The notes beneath the pieces were generated by a model, which saw only the letters and a program-made list of their open reading frames with translations, made no database searches and was not told where the DNA came from. A program made the translations under genes and the position numbers. A DNA stretch of 64,000 nucleotides. Source: Nitrobacteraceae bacterium AZCC 1564 (GTDB lineage Bacteria; Pseudomonadota; Alphaproteobacteria; Rhizobiales; Xanthobacteraceae). This document shows, in pieces, positions 29,441 through 39,123 of the stretch; within the stretch, counting starts at the first letter, position 1, and each line of letters starts with the position of its first letter. The stretch lies in NCBI GenBank assembly GCA_036924835.1, contig JBAGRR010000001.1, forward strand, positions 2,929,001 through 2,993,000, given 5' to 3'.

Positions 29441-29609
29441 CTAGTGTCCCGAATCCAAAGTTTACCTTATCGTGCAGCGCGATCCGTAGCGAACTTTGGA
29501 TTCGAGAGGACACTAGAAAACTTATAATTCTAGTGTGGTTTAGGTTCAGAAGTTCGCGTGATAAGGGCTCGCAGGGTAAACCGAGCGAACTTCTGAACCA
29601 CCACACTAG
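29441..29609. repeat. Paired-hairpin intergenic element, copy F
   Basis: Hairpins lie at 29441-29516 (CTAGTGTCC ends; stem GAATCCAAAGTTT/GAACTTTGGATTC) and 29530-29609 (CTAGTGTGG ends; stem GGTTCAGAAGTTCGC) with the 13-base linker AAAACTTATAATT. CC-type first. It occupies the coaE-dnaQ gap, ending 12 bases before the dnaQ start. Confidence 0.88.
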
Positions 29610-29621
29610 TCCAAGCTGATC

Positions 29622-30320
29622 ATGCGTGAAATCATTCTCGATACCGAAACCACAGGGCTCGATCCGCTCCGCGGCGATCGCCTCGTCGAAATCGGCTGCG
29701 TCGAGATGGTCAATCACATGCCGACCGGACAAACGTTTCACGTCTACCTCAATCCTGAACGAGACATGCCGCAGGAAGCCTTCGCCGTACACGGGCTTTC
29801 GACAGAGTTTCTCGCAGACAAGCCACTTTTTGCCGGCGTGGTCGAAGAATTTCTGACGTTCATCGGTGATGCACCACTGGTCATTCACAACGCGTCGTTC
29901 GATATTGGCTTTATCAACGCGGAACTTGATCGGGTGTCGCGACCCGCCATACCGCGGGATCGTCTCGTGGACACGCTGACGTTGGCGCGCCGCAAGCATC
30001 CCGGTGTGTCAAATCGGCTGGACGATCTGTGCTCGCGCTACGCAATCGATAATTCTCGGCGAACGAAGCACGGAGCTTTGCTTGACGCCGAACTATTGGC
30101 CGAAGTCTATATCGATCTGATTGGTGCCCGGCAGTCGGAACTTATTCTTGCGGAAACGCGGGTTTCCTTCACGGTTGGACAGGTCGATACGCCGCGCCGG
30201 CAACGGGCCATGCCGCTCGCCTCCCGGGTGACCGAGGACGACATTGCCGCACACGCTGCGTTCATCACAACGCTTGGTGGCGGCAATCCGATCTGGAACG
30301 AATATCTAAAAGATAATTGA
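29622..30320 (+). CDS. dnaQ: DNA polymerase III epsilon subunit (proofreading exonuclease)
   Basis: A 232-residue DEDDh 3'-5' exonuclease. ExoI ILDTETTGLDPLRGDRLVEIGC, ExoII VIHNASFDIGFINAEL and ExoIII KHGALLDAELLAEVY are all present, so it should be active in proofreading. The C-terminal 50 residues provide the polymerase-contact tail (SRVTEDDIAAHAAFITTLG). Its leader is occupied by repeat copy F, so its promoter may lie inside or upstream of that element. Convergent with secB. Confidence 0.95.
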   Translation: MREIILDTETTGLDPLRGDRLVEIGCVEMVNHMPTGQTFHVYLNPERDMPQEAFAVHGLSTEFLADKPLFAGVVEEFLTFIGDAPLVIHNASFDIGFINAELDRVSRPAIPRDRLVDTLTLARRKHPGVSNRLDDLCSRYAIDNSRRTKHGALLDAELLAEVYIDLIGARQSELILAETRVSFTVGQVDTPRRQRAMPLASRVTEDDIAAHAAFITTLGGGNPIWNEYLKDN

Positions 30321-30336
30321 GGCGGGCTCGGAGAAG

Positions 30337-30403
30337 CTCGTGTGGTGGTTCAGAAGTTCGCTCGGTTTTCCAGCGAACATCTGAACCTAAACCGGGACGC
30401 TAG
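30337..30403. repeat. Collapsed single-hairpin copy (G) of the paired element
   Basis: The left end is CTCGTGTGG with stem GGTTCAGAAGTTCGC and GAACATCTGAACC, but the right end is GGGACGCTAG, the outer end of the CC-type hairpin. A deletion joining the first hairpin to the last bases of the second explains this. It lies between convergent dnaQ and secB and ends two bases before the secB stop. Confidence 0.7.
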
Positions 30404-30405
30404 GC

Positions 30406-30882
30406 TTAGCTCGGCCGGATCTGATCGGCTTGGCGCGCCATGTTTTGGCGATAGAGACCAACAAAGTCCACCGGATCCAGCATCATGGGCGGGAAACCGC
30501 CGTTCCGCACCGATGATGCCACGATTTCGCGCGCGAAGGGGAACAGCAGACGCGGACACTCGATCATGATCAGGGGGTGCAGATTTTCCTGGTCCACGTT
30601 CAGCACGCGGAAGACACCTGCATAAACGAGCTCGAAACCGAACAGGAGTGTACCCTCGGCTTCCGCCTTACCTTCGATAGCAAGGGCGACCTCGTAATCG
30701 TTTTCGGCAAGGGCCTTGGCGGTTACGTTGATCTGGATGTTGATCGCGGGCTGCTTTTCCTGCGGAGCAAGCGAATTTGGCGAGTTCGGATTTTCGAATG
30801 ACAGATCCTTGACGTATTGCGCCAGAACGTTGAGTTGGGGCGGAGCCGCATTCTCGAGAGGTGCGCCGTTGCCGTTGGTCAT
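30406..30882 (-). CDS. secB: Protein-export chaperone SecB
   Basis: 158 residues from ATG 30882 ([17 protein letters not shown]); the longer frame adds 51 unrelated residues. The SecB core reads [76 protein letters not shown], with the C-terminal DFVGLYRQN. The tetramer keeps preproteins unfolded and hands them to SecA. The dnaQ-secB neighbourhood near the origin is conserved in alphaproteobacteria. Confidence 0.96.
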   Translation of the reverse strand: MTNGNGAPLENAAPPQLNVLAQYVKDLSFENPNSPNSLAPQEKQPAINIQINVTAKALAENDYEVALAIEGKAEAEGTLLFGFELVYAGVFRVLNVDQENLHPLIMIECPRLLFPFAREIVASSVRNGGFPPMMLDPVDFVGLYRQNMARQADQIRPS

Positions 30883-31286
30883 GATGAATCTCCGAGAGCG
30901 GTGAAAGCGGATCGCCTCGACAGGCCCCGCCAGGAACGGAAGATTTGGTCCGCCGACCAGACGCCATTTGATCTTGGCTTGAAAGCGGCAACGTCTCCCT
31001 TGTCGGGGCGAGTGGCTATCATAGGCTTGCCTCATTCGACAAGGATGATCGACCCGAAACTAGGCCACCGAGGTTGGCCGTGGCCGCCGGATCGGCTAAA
31101 ATCCCTCTGAATTGGCGCGATAATTTGCCCTTAACCTAGCTTTTGGGCTTTCCCGAGAGCGCGGCATATAGCGGTGTTGGCTTGACCCGATTTCGTGCCT
31201 ACATGGTGTTGGCAGAGCCGATGTTCCTTCCACCTCGCGGAAGGTTCACGGTGGCTCTTCGGCACTGATCAGAAAGTGAACGCGAC
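30883..31286. promoter_or_regulatory. Divergent secB / Tim44-like promoter region with a structured leader
   Basis: No gene is evident in these 404 bases. Near the right end, 31214-31219 (AGAGCC) pairs with 31253-31258 (GGCTCT), enclosing a second stem, CCTTCC (31226-31231) with GGAAGG (31239-31244). The nested stems lie just upstream of the GTG at 31287 and could form in the mRNA leader of the Tim44-like-mltA-smr operon. A TTGGGC/TATAGC pair with an 18-base spacer around 31143-31172 is a weak promoter candidate. Confidence 0.35.
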
Positions 31287-31988
31287 GTGGACATTTACAC
31301 CATCATTTTTCTGGCTCTGGCCGTCTTCATCTTTTTACGGCTGCGCAACGTTCTGGGACAGCGCACCGGCGAAGAGCGCCCGCCTTATGATCGCGCTGCC
31401 CGTGATATGCTGCGCGGTGCTCCGGACAACGTCGTGCCGATGCCAGGCAAGGTTCTCGATCAGGCGCCTATTGCGTCTTCGGGAGAAGAAACCCCTGCGC
31501 AGGATCGCTGGAAAGGGATCGCGGAAACCGGCTCTGCCCTTGCCAAGGGGCTTGATCAGATCGTTTCCAACGATGCGTCCTTCGACGCTCGTCACTTCAT
31601 TTCGGGTGCAAAGGGCGCTTACGAAATGATCGTGCTGGCGTTTGCGAATGGCGACCGCCGCGCACTGAAGGATTTGCTGTCCACGGATGTTTACGAAGGT
31701 TTCGATGCCGCGATTAAGGAGCGCGAGCAGCGCGGCGAAAAAGTCGAGACGCGCTTTGCGTCGATCGACAAGGCTGACATTGTGGGGGCGGAAATGCGCG
31801 ACCGCTCTGCACAGATCACGGTTCGCTTCGTGTCTCAGATGATTTCGGCGACACGCGACAAGGCTGGCACCGTCGTGGATGGCAACCCGGAGAAGCTCAC
31901 CGATGTCACAGATATCTGGACATTCGCCCGTGACATCTCCTCGCGCGATCCAAACTGGAAATTGGTTGGAACGGAAAGCGGACAGTAA
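31287..31988 (+). CDS. Tim44/TimA-like inner-membrane protein
   Basis: 233 residues from a GTG start. One N-terminal membrane helix (IYTIIFLALAVFIFLRLRNVLG), a polar linker, then a Tim44-like domain (about 85-230: GAKGAYEMIVLAFANGDRRALKDLL, DITVRFVSQ-like strand ITVRFVSQM, and DIWTFARDISSRDPNWKL). Mitochondrial Tim44 recruits Hsp70 to the import pore; bacterial homologues such as TimA are membrane-associated and of uncertain role. It begins an operon with mltA (10 bases) and smr (overlap), and is near secB. Confidence 0.87.
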   Translation: MDIYTIIFLALAVFIFLRLRNVLGQRTGEERPPYDRAARDMLRGAPDNVVPMPGKVLDQAPIASSGEETPAQDRWKGIAETGSALAKGLDQIVSNDASFDARHFISGAKGAYEMIVLAFANGDRRALKDLLSTDVYEGFDAAIKEREQRGEKVETRFASIDKADIVGAEMRDRSAQITVRFVSQMISATRDKAGTVVDGNPEKLTDVTDIWTFARDISSRDPNWKLVGTESGQ

Positions 31989-31998
31989 AAGGAAATCC

Positions 31999-33390
31999 GT
32001 GCCTGGTGCGCGGATTTCTATTGTCGGTTTCTGGTTGTGCGCTGTCGCTGTTGTAAGTCTGTCCGTCGCTGCCGGGGCGGAGGCGAGAGCGCTTCGCCAT
32101 CACGCTGCGCAATCTGATCATTATCGCCGTCACCGTGGTCCGGTGCTTTGGCCACTCGAAATTCCCGGCGGCCAGTATGCTCCGCTCAAATGGAGCGACG
32201 TCAGCGGGTGGACAGACGACGATCCACTTCCGGCTTTCAAAACGTTTCGCGCAAGCTGCAAGCCGATCGTCGCGCAAACCGTCCCGCCGACCGAGACCAA
32301 GGCGCTCGGCAACTCGCTCCTTGACCCATGTAAACTGGCGCGGGCCGCGAATATTTCCGACACCGCCAAAGCCCGTGAATTTTTCGAGCGGCAGTTCATT
32401 CCGTTGCAAATCTCCCGCCTTGGCGAGGATGCTGGCTTTGTCACAGGCTACTACGAACCAATTGTAGACGGCTCTCGTGTTCAAACCGACGTCTACAACG
32501 TCCCTGTTTATCGTCGTCCATCGAATCTGTTTGTGCGCGGTTTTTCACAAGCCTCTGTTAGCTTGCCGAACAAGGGCCAGGTGTTCCGAAAGATCGGCCG
32601 TCGTAAACTGGTGCCGTATTTCGACCGCGGCGAGATCGAGGATGGTGCGATCGCCGGCCGTGGCTTGGAAGTGGTCTGGCTGAAGAGCCAGACGGACTTG
32701 TTGTTCATCCAGATCCAGGGATCAGCCCGTATTCGTCTGGAAGATCGATCGATGGTGCGCATCAACTACGAAGCGCATAATGGTTATCCTTATACGCCGA
32801 TCGGCCGGATACTGATTGACCGTAACATCGTGCCCAAAGACCAGATGTCGATGCAGCGCATTCGGGAATACATGGATCAAAATCCCGACGCGGCGAAAGA
32901 ATTGCGTCGGCAGAATCGGTCATATGTTTTTTTCCGCGAAGTTACATTGTCGAAGGACGACGAAGCGGTGGGTGCGCAAGGCGTACCGTTGACAGCGGGC
33001 CGGTCGATTGCCGTCGATAAATCGCTGCATGTCTATGGCACGCCGTTTTTCATTGGGGGCAAGCTGCCGATCGAATCTGATGCGTCGAACACGCCATTTC
33101 ATCGTCTGATGGTGGCGCAGGATACGGGCTCTGCGATCGTCGGCCCCGCACGGGCGGATCTTTATTTCGGCGCCGGCGCTGAAGCAGGCCGGATTGCAGG
33201 CCGGCTGAAAAATCCCGCCAATTTCGTGATGCTGCTGCCGAAAAGCCTCGATCCGATAGCGCGCGGCAAGACCGTGCCGTTGCCGGAAGGACGGCCGAAA
33301 GCTACATCAGGCTCCGCGCTTGAGGCCGAAGCGAAATCCGACGCGCCAGAGCGCACGCGCCATCATCGACGTTATCGTTCCCGCCAATGA
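31999..33390 (+). CDS. mltA: Membrane-bound lytic murein transglycosylase A
   Basis: 463 residues from GTG 31999, supported by AAAAGGAA six bases upstream; an earlier in-frame ATG would overlap the Tim44-like gene by over 100 bases. A signal peptide (cut near AEARA, about residue 30) is followed by the MltA barrel (about 100-300: FVTGYYEPIVDGSR, IEDGAIAGRGLEVVWLKSQTDLLFIQIQGSARI) and the 3D domain (about 310-430) with SLHVYGTPFFI and the catalytic Asp in VAQDTGSAIVGPARADLYFG. Cleaves glycan strands to 1,6-anhydro ends. No lipobox was seen, unlike E. coli MltA. Confidence 0.92.
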   Translation: MPGARISIVGFWLCAVAVVSLSVAAGAEARALRHHAAQSDHYRRHRGPVLWPLEIPGGQYAPLKWSDVSGWTDDDPLPAFKTFRASCKPIVAQTVPPTETKALGNSLLDPCKLARAANISDTAKAREFFERQFIPLQISRLGEDAGFVTGYYEPIVDGSRVQTDVYNVPVYRRPSNLFVRGFSQASVSLPNKGQVFRKIGRRKLVPYFDRGEIEDGAIAGRGLEVVWLKSQTDLLFIQIQGSARIRLEDRSMVRINYEAHNGYPYTPIGRILIDRNIVPKDQMSMQRIREYMDQNPDAAKELRRQNRSYVFFREVTLSKDDEAVGAQGVPLTAGRSIAVDKSLHVYGTPFFIGGKLPIESDASNTPFHRLMVAQDTGSAIVGPARADLYFGAGAEAGRIAGRLKNPANFVMLLPKSLDPIARGKTVPLPEGRPKATSGSALEAEAKSDAPERTRHHRRYRSRQ

Positions 33391-33974
33391 AACGGCCGCC
33401 CACTCTCACCCCGCCTTCGCCCATTCGCCGCAAACGAACGCTGAGCAGCGAAGAGCTCGCGCTGTGGGAAAGCGTTGCGAAACAAATCAAACCACTGCGG
33501 AAGAGACTTCGGCTGGCACAAGGTCCTGCAGAGCTCGTAGCTAAAGCTGACGAGGCCCAACAGCCTCCGCGAATGGCGAAGCCGATCGCGGCGGTGCCGA
33601 GAAAAGTTGTCACGGCTCCCGCGGCTCCGCCACCACTTGCGCCGATTGGACGTCGCGAACGCTCACAATTGTCTCGGGGTCGAAAAGATATCGATGCGCG
33701 GCTCGATCTTCACGGTATGACGCAGACGAGAGCCCATCGCGCGTTGCTGAATTTTCTGCACCATGCTCATGCCAATGGCATGACGTTCGTGCTGGTGATC
33801 ACCGGGAAAGGGCGAGCAACAGGCGCCGAATCCGAGCGAGGCATTTTACGCCGCCATGTCCCGCAGTGGCTCGGCCTGCCGGAGTTCCGTCATCTTATCG
33901 TTGGCTTTGAGCAGGCCCATATCGGCCACGGCGGTGAGGGCGCGCTTTATGTCCGGGTGCGCCGGTCAAGGTGA
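33387..33974 (+). CDS. Smr/MutS2-domain protein
   Basis: 195 residues. The first 100 are basic, Pro/Ala-rich and probably disordered; the last 85 form an Smr domain (DARLDLHGMTQTRAHRALLNFL, VLVITGKGRATG, GALYVRVRR). Smr domains cut or bind branched nucleic acids or stalled-ribosome mRNA; the function of this short proteobacterial form is uncertain. The ATG overlaps the mltA stop by four bases (ATGA), so translation is coupled. Confidence 0.9.
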   Translation: MKRPPTLTPPSPIRRKRTLSSEELALWESVAKQIKPLRKRLRLAQGPAELVAKADEAQQPPRMAKPIAAVPRKVVTAPAAPPPLAPIGRRERSQLSRGRKDIDARLDLHGMTQTRAHRALLNFLHHAHANGMTFVLVITGKGRATGAESERGILRRHVPQWLGLPEFRHLIVGFEQAHIGHGGEGALYVRVRRSR

Positions 33975-34018
33975 CGCTGCGCCCCCACCGCGTCACCTGC
34001 CAAAGTTGATGGTAATAA

Positions 34019-35320
34019 CTACAGAATAAATCGGCTGAGATCGGCATTCTTCGCGAGATCGCCGACATGCTTCCTCACGTAGTCGGCGTCGATGCGAATG
34101 ATCTCGCCACTGCGGTCCGGAGCGACGAATGAAATTTCATCCAGCACCCGCTCCATCACGGTTTGCAGGCGCCGCGCCCCGATATTCTCGATGGTTGAAT
34201 TGACCGCCACAGCCACATCGGCGAGCTCGTCGATCGCGTCATCTGTGATCTCAAGTGTAACGCCTTCGGTTTGCATCAGCGCCATATATTGCTTGATCAA
34301 AGACGCCTCCGGCTCGGTGAGAATCCTGCGGAAGTCATCCCGCGTCAGCGCCTGCAATTCGACGCGGATCGGCAGGCGTCCCTGCAATTCCGGCAAGAGG
34401 TCGGACGGCTTGGCGATGTGGAATGCGCCGGATGCAATGAACAGGATATGGTCTGTTTTCACCGCACCGTGCTTCGTGGAGACGGTGGTGCCTTCAATCA
34501 GGGGCAGCAGATCGCGTTGCACGCCTTCACGTGACACGTCACCGGCGCGCGCGCCGTCGCGCACGCAAATCTTGTCGATTTCATCCAGAAAGACGATGCC
34601 ATTGTTCTCGACCGCCTGAATGGCTTCCTGCGTCAACTGATCGTTATCGAGGAGCTTATCGCTTTCCTCGTTGACGAGGACTTCATGCGAGTCCGCGACT
34701 GTGAGTCGGCGGGTCTTGGTGCGGCCACCCAGCTTGCCGAAAATATCGCCGATCGAGATGGCACCAACTTGTGCGCCAGGCATCCCGGGAATCTCGAACA
34801 TCGGGGGGCCGCCGGTGGACTGTGTCTCGATCTCGATTTCCTTGTCGTTGAGCTCTCCGGCGCGCAATTTTCTGCGGAAGGAATCGCGGGTTGATGCACT
34901 GGCGTTCGCGCCCACGAGCGAATCCAGCACGCGTTCCTCGGCTGCGAGTTGGGCCTTGGCCCGAACGTCCTTGCGTTTACGTTCGCGGGTCTGGAGGATC
35001 GCAACCTCGACGAGATCGCGGATCATCTGTTCGACGTCGCGGCCCACATAGCCGACTTCCGTGAATTTCGTGGCTTCGACCTTGATGAAAGGCGCGCCTG
35101 CAAGTTTGGCGAGCCGTCGGGCAATTTCGGTTTTGCCGACGCCGGTCGGGCCGATCATCAAAATATTTTTCGGCAGCACTTCCTCGCGCAAGGACCCCGT
35201 CAGTTGCTGCCGCCGCCAGCGGTTGCGCAGCGCAATTGACACCGCACGCTTGGCGTCAGCCTGGCCGACGATAAAGCGGTCGAGTTCGGAAACGATTTCG
35301 CGAGGAGAAAAGTCGGTCAT
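34019..35320 (-). CDS. hslU: HslU, ATPase subunit of the HslUV protease
   Basis: A 433-residue AAA+ unfoldase. Walker [18 protein letters not shown], then the I domain (about 105-230) inserted in the AAA core, Walker [13 protein letters not shown], the Q-F-I-A-S sensor region LFIASGAFH, arginine-finger region and the C-terminal sequence [15 protein letters not shown] whose tail docks into HslV. Pore motif GYVGRDVE is present. Overlaps the GNAT gene upstream by four bases, so hslV-GNAT-hslU is one transcript. Confidence 0.97.
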   Translation of the reverse strand: MTDFSPREIVSELDRFIVGQADAKRAVSIALRNRWRRQQLTGSLREEVLPKNILMIGPTGVGKTEIARRLAKLAGAPFIKVEATKFTEVGYVGRDVEQMIRDLVEVAILQTRERKRKDVRAKAQLAAEERVLDSLVGANASASTRDSFRRKLRAGELNDKEIEIETQSTGGPPMFEIPGMPGAQVGAISIGDIFGKLGGRTKTRRLTVADSHEVLVNEESDKLLDNDQLTQEAIQAVENNGIVFLDEIDKICVRDGARAGDVSREGVQRDLLPLIEGTTVSTKHGAVKTDHILFIASGAFHIAKPSDLLPELQGRLPIRVELQALTRDDFRRILTEPEASLIKQYMALMQTEGVTLEITDDAIDELADVAVAVNSTIENIGARRLQTVMERVLDEISFVAPDRSGEIIRIDADYVRKHVGDLAKNADLSRFIL

Positions 35321-35802
35321 GGAGTGCGTACCATCAGAAGTGCAGGCCCGTCGGGTGTATCGACAATGTTGCTACGGCGAAAACCGGCCTTTTCATAGGC
35401 TCTAATTGCGCGTGCGTTGGCGGGATCGGGATCAATCACCACGCGCGGTGTACCTTGCGCAAACAGTTGCTCAGTGAATTCGCGGATGAAGGCGGAGCCA
35501 TGGCCGCGATCGAGCATGTTCGCCTCACCGATGAACTGATCAAGGCCACGCGTGCCTTGGGGATGGGAACCAAAACCGGTATTCCACGCGCTCAGATTGT
35601 AGCATTGCAAATAGGCGAACCGTTGTCCGCCGCAAGCAACAATGAATTGCGCCATGTCGGGATGATCAAGATCACCGCTAATCAATTCAAACTCGTCAGC
35701 ACCATCCCACCATTTGGCAACGTGGGGCGTGTTCAGCCACTGCCTGACCAACGGCAAGTCGTTGGCTGTCATCGGTTCAAACTGATAGCGCGCAGCCTGC
35801 AT
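35317..35802 (-). CDS. GNAT acetyltransferase, AAC(6')-like
   Basis: A 161-residue GNAT enzyme of the acetyltransf_8/AAC(6') type: [40 protein letters not shown] (acetyl-CoA loop) and [21 protein letters not shown]. The acceptor is unknown. Family similarity to aminoglycoside acetyltransferases does not by itself show resistance. It sits between hslV (1-base overlap) and hslU (4-base overlap), so it is translated with the protease subunits, an arrangement that may allow N-acetylation linked to protein quality control; that idea is speculation. Confidence 0.85.
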   Translation of the reverse strand: MQAARYQFEPMTANDLPLVRQWLNTPHVAKWWDGADEFELISGDLDHPDMAQFIVACGGQRFAYLQCYNLSAWNTGFGSHPQGTRGLDQFIGEANMLDRGHGSAFIREFTEQLFAQGTPRVVIDPDPANARAIRAYEKAGFRRSNIVDTPDGPALLMVRTP

Positions 35803-36356
35803 CAGCTGGTTGTCAGCGTTTCGATCGTCAAGTTGCGATTAGTGTAGACACAAATGTTAGCGGCGATGTCGAGCGAGCGGCGCACGATGGTTTCGGCGTC
35901 CTTGTCCGAATCCGCCAGAGCGCGCGCGGCCGCCAGTGCATAGTTACCGCCGGAACCGATGGCCATCACGCCTTCCTCCGGCTCTAGCACGTCACCCGTG
36001 CCGGTCAGCACCAAGGATACGTCTTTATCGGCGACAATCATCATGGCCTCCAGGCGGCGCAGATAGCGGTCCGTCCGCCAATCCTTGGCCAGCTCGACCG
36101 CGGCCCGGGTCAGCTGGCCGGGATATTGCTCCAGCTTGCTTTCGAGACGCTCGAAAAGCGTGAAGGCATCTGCCGTGGCACCGGCGAAACCGCCAATGAC
36201 ATCGCCTTTGCCGAGTTTCCGGACCTTTTTTGCGTTGGATTTGATGACCGTCTGGCCGATGGAAACCTGCCCGTCACCTCCGATGACCACCTTGCCGCCC
36301 TTGCGGACCGTGAGAATGGTGGTGCCGTGCCAGACTTCAGCCTGTGATGCTTGCAT
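35802..36356 (-). CDS. hslV: HslV, peptidase subunit of the HslUV protease
   Basis: 184 residues from ATG 36356 ([21 protein letters not shown] in two parts); a 17-residue longer start is possible. The catalytic Thr is in GTTILTVRK (about Thr12, exposed after propeptide removal). [29 protein letters not shown] and the C-terminal [14 protein letters not shown] are typical. A proteasome-like double-hexamer with HslU. Divergent from hisB, with 181 bases between them. Confidence 0.96.
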   Translation of the reverse strand: MQASQAEVWHGTTILTVRKGGKVVIGGDGQVSIGQTVIKSNAKKVRKLGKGDVIGGFAGATADAFTLFERLESKLEQYPGQLTRAAVELAKDWRTDRYLRRLEAMMIVADKDVSLVLTGTGDVLEPEEGVMAIGSGGNYALAAARALADSDKDAETIVRRSLDIAANICVYTNRNLTIETLTTS

Positions 36357-36537
36357 GAAAAACCTCATTGACCGGCCTGATCTAGGCGTTCGCGTCCGGT
36401 CTTGCAATCGGCGGGTCTGCCCGCGATTCGGTCACCATATTTGAAATATCAGACAAAAATCGCCTGATACCGCAGTAGCGAAGGTGTCATGTGCCTGTTA
36501 AAAGGACGCACTTTCAGGCCCCGGAGAGCACTTTCCC

Positions 36538-37131
36538 ATGCGCACGGCCACTATCAAGCGCAAGACCAAGGAAACCGACATCCAGGTGTCGGTCAATCTG
36601 GACGGCACTGGCGTGTCAGATGTCGCAACTGGCATTGGTTTTTTCGACCATATGCTCGACCTTCTGGCGCGGCACTCGCGCATCGATATTACCGTTAAAG
36701 CCGATGGCGACCTCCATGTTGATTACCACCACACGACGGAAGATGTCGGGATTGCGCTCGGGCAGGCCGTGAAACAGGCCCTCGGCACCATGACTGGCAT
36801 TACCCGCTATGCGGGTGTTCATATGCCAATGGACGAGACGTTGACGCGCGTCGTGATCGACATCTCAGGACGGCCGGTTTTGGTGTTCAAGGCAGACTTT
36901 CCACGCGACAAGATCGGGGAGTTTGATACCGAGCTGGTCCGGGAGTGGTTTAATGCGTTTGCGATGAATGCCGGCGTGACGCTGCATGTTGAAACCCTCT
37001 ACGGCGACAACAGCCATCACATTGCAGAGTCTTGCTTTAAGGGTTTGGCGCGGGCACTCCGGGCTGCGGTGGCGATCGATCCGCGAGCTGCGGGCGAGGT
37101 GCCGTCCACCAAGGGACAGCTTGGCGGTTAA
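36538..37131 (+). CDS. hisB: Imidazoleglycerol-phosphate dehydratase
   Basis: A 197-residue monofunctional dehydratase, step 6-7 region of histidine synthesis. Mn-binding His motifs are seen: [48 protein letters not shown]. There is no phosphatase domain, so histidinol phosphatase must be elsewhere. GGAGAGC precedes the start. It opens the hisB-DUF2628-hisH-hisA-hisF-hisE-coaA cluster. Confidence 0.97.
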   Translation: MRTATIKRKTKETDIQVSVNLDGTGVSDVATGIGFFDHMLDLLARHSRIDITVKADGDLHVDYHHTTEDVGIALGQAVKQALGTMTGITRYAGVHMPMDETLTRVVIDISGRPVLVFKADFPRDKIGEFDTELVREWFNAFAMNAGVTLHVETLYGDNSHHIAESCFKGLARALRAAVAIDPRAAGEVPSTKGQLGG

Positions 37132-37233
37132 TGAGTCGGCGCATGCTGGGCATGTGCGGACGTCTCTTTCTAAACGACGAGAAAAGCACGATCTGGTGCG
37201 GATCGTCGCATGAGTGAAGGTTTGGAGTAGGTC

Positions 37234-37728
37234 ATGGCGGTTTACACAGTTCACGCACCGGCAAGTTACGGTGTTGACGTGCGCACCACATCCGACCGGC
37301 TCGTCTTCGTGCGCGACGGCTTTTATTTCTGGGCGTTCGTCTTCTCGTTTTTCTGGCTGATCTGGCACCGGCTATGGCTGGCGCTTTTTGGCTATGTGGT
37401 GATCTCGATTGCATCGGACATCGTGCTTCGCTCGTTTGGCCTTAATTTCGGCACCCGTGCTTTCGTTGCGTTGATCATCGCCCTGTTGATCGGCTTGGAG
37501 GCGGGGTCGCTCCGGCGATGGAAGTTGTCGCGCCGCAAGTGGCGACAGCTTGATGTGGTCGTGGCCAAGAACGAGGAAGAGGCCGAGCGGCGTTTCTTCG
37601 ACCGTTGGGCTGAAAATTCAATGCGTGACGACCGTGGCAATGGACCATTGCATCCGTTGCCGCATGCGTCCTTGAATTCCCAGCAAGACGTCATCGGATT
37701 ATTTCCGGAGCCCGGAGTTTCACGGTGA
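37234..37728 (+). CDS. DUF2628 membrane protein
   Basis: 164 residues. A short N-terminal region (MAVYTVHAP) followed by about three hydrophobic segments ([52 protein letters not shown]) and a basic C-terminal tail containing [18 protein letters not shown]. No catalytic motif. The family is found inside his operons of Rhizobiales but has no known function. The stop overlaps the hisH GTG by three bases, so it is translated as part of the operon. Confidence 0.85.
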   Translation: MAVYTVHAPASYGVDVRTTSDRLVFVRDGFYFWAFVFSFFWLIWHRLWLALFGYVVISIASDIVLRSFGLNFGTRAFVALIIALLIGLEAGSLRRWKLSRRKWRQLDVVVAKNEEEAERRFFDRWAENSMRDDRGNGPLHPLPHASLNSQQDVIGLFPEPGVSR

Positions 37729-38375
37729 GTGTTGCGATTATCGACTACGGCTCAGGCAATTTGCATTCGGCTGCGAAGGCGTTCGAGCGTGCGGCGCGCG
37801 CCATGGAGAACCCTGAAAAAGTCGTCGTCACGCGTGACCCTGACGTGGTCTTTCGCGCAGATCGCGTGGTGTTGCCGGGTGTTGGTGCATTTGCAGATTG
37901 CCGCAAGGGCCTCGATTCTCTGGACGGCATGGTGGACGCCATGACGGAGGTCGTGCGCGACAAGGCGAGGCCGTTTTTTGGCATCTGTGTCGGCATGCAG
38001 CTCATGGCAACACAAGGCAAGGAATATATCACCACGCCGGGATTGAACTGGATCTCGGGCGACGTGGAGAAGATTTCACCGCGTGAAGAGAATCTCAAGA
38101 TTCCTCACATGGGCTGGAATACGCTCAACCTTCTGCGTGAGCATCCTGTGCTTGAGCGGCTGCCGCTTGGCGACAAAGGGCGTCATGCCTATTTTGTCCA
38201 TTCCTATCATTTGAATGCGACGAACGAAGCCGATGTCGTGGCCCGGGCTGACTACGGCGGTCCGATAACGGCGATTGTTGCCAAGGACACCGCTATAGGC
38301 ACGCAGTTTCACCCGGAGAAGAGCCAGCGTTTCGGTCTTGCTCTGATCTCGAACTTTCTCAAGTGGAAACCGTGA
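37725..38375 (+). CDS. hisH: Imidazole glycerol phosphate synthase, glutaminase subunit HisH
   Basis: A 216-residue class I glutamine amidotransferase that passes ammonia to HisF. Catalytic Cys in [11 protein letters not shown], with His and Glu in [10 protein letters not shown]. The N-terminus [14 protein letters not shown] is diagnostic. GTG start overlaps the preceding stop; its own TGA overlaps the hisA GTG. Confidence 0.96.
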   Translation: MSVAIIDYGSGNLHSAAKAFERAARAMENPEKVVVTRDPDVVFRADRVVLPGVGAFADCRKGLDSLDGMVDAMTEVVRDKARPFFGICVGMQLMATQGKEYITTPGLNWISGDVEKISPREENLKIPHMGWNTLNLLREHPVLERLPLGDKGRHAYFVHSYHLNATNEADVVARADYGGPITAIVAKDTAIGTQFHPEKSQRFGLALISNFLKWKP

Positions 38376-39112
38376 TTCTTTTTCCAGCGATCGACCTCAA
38401 GAATGGCCAGTGTGTGCGCCTCGAACAGGGCGACATGGCGCGTGCGACCGTTTTCAATCTTGATCCAGCCGCACAGGCAAAGACGTTCGAGACGCAGGGG
38501 TTCGAATACCTTCATGTCGTCGATCTGGATGGGGCGTTTGCCGGCAAGCCAATGAATGCGCAGGCCGTCGAGGCTATGCTGAAAACGGTGACGATGCCTG
38601 TCCAGCTTGGTGGCGGCATTCGCAATCTTGCGACAGTGGAAGCCTGGCTCGGCAAAGGCATCTCGCGAGTCATCATCGGGACGGCTGCGGTGCGTGACCC
38701 TGCGCTGGTCAGGGAGGCGGCGAAGAAATTTCCCGGACAGGTCGCGGTTGGTCTCGATGCACGAGATGGCAAGGTCGCCGTCGAGGGCTGGGCGGAGACA
38801 TCAACGGTAACGGCCTTGGAGATCGCGCGGCAGTTTGAGGATGCCGGCGTTGCGGCGATTATCTTCACCGACATCGCGCGCGACGGGTTGCTCAAGGGCC
38901 TCAATCTCGATGGGACCATTGCGCTGGCGGATGCGATTTCGATTCCGGTCATTGCGTCGGGCGGGTTGGCTTCGATCGATGATGTAAAGTCATTGCTGAC
39001 GCCACGGGCCAAAAAGCTCGAGGGCGCCATTTCCGGACGAGCGCTTTACGATGGCCGGATCGATCCGACCGAGGCATTGACGTTGATCCGCAATGCCCGG
39101 GCCGCAGCGTAG
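38372..39112 (+). CDS. hisA: ProFAR isomerase HisA
   Basis: 246 residues from GTG 38372 ([17 protein letters not shown]), which overlaps the hisH stop as GTGA; a start three codons earlier is possible. A TIM barrel with Asp in FPAIDLKNG and the second catalytic Asp in [14 protein letters not shown]. Two phosphate-binding halves ([24 protein letters not shown]). Isomerises ProFAR to PRFAR in histidine synthesis. Confidence 0.96.
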   Translation: MILFPAIDLKNGQCVRLEQGDMARATVFNLDPAAQAKTFETQGFEYLHVVDLDGAFAGKPMNAQAVEAMLKTVTMPVQLGGGIRNLATVEAWLGKGISRVIIGTAAVRDPALVREAAKKFPGQVAVGLDARDGKVAVEGWAETSTVTALEIARQFEDAGVAAIIFTDIARDGLLKGLNLDGTIALADAISIPVIASGGLASIDDVKSLLTPRAKKLEGAISGRALYDGRIDPTEALTLIRNARAAA

Positions 39113-39123
39113 GGGGCGGCATC

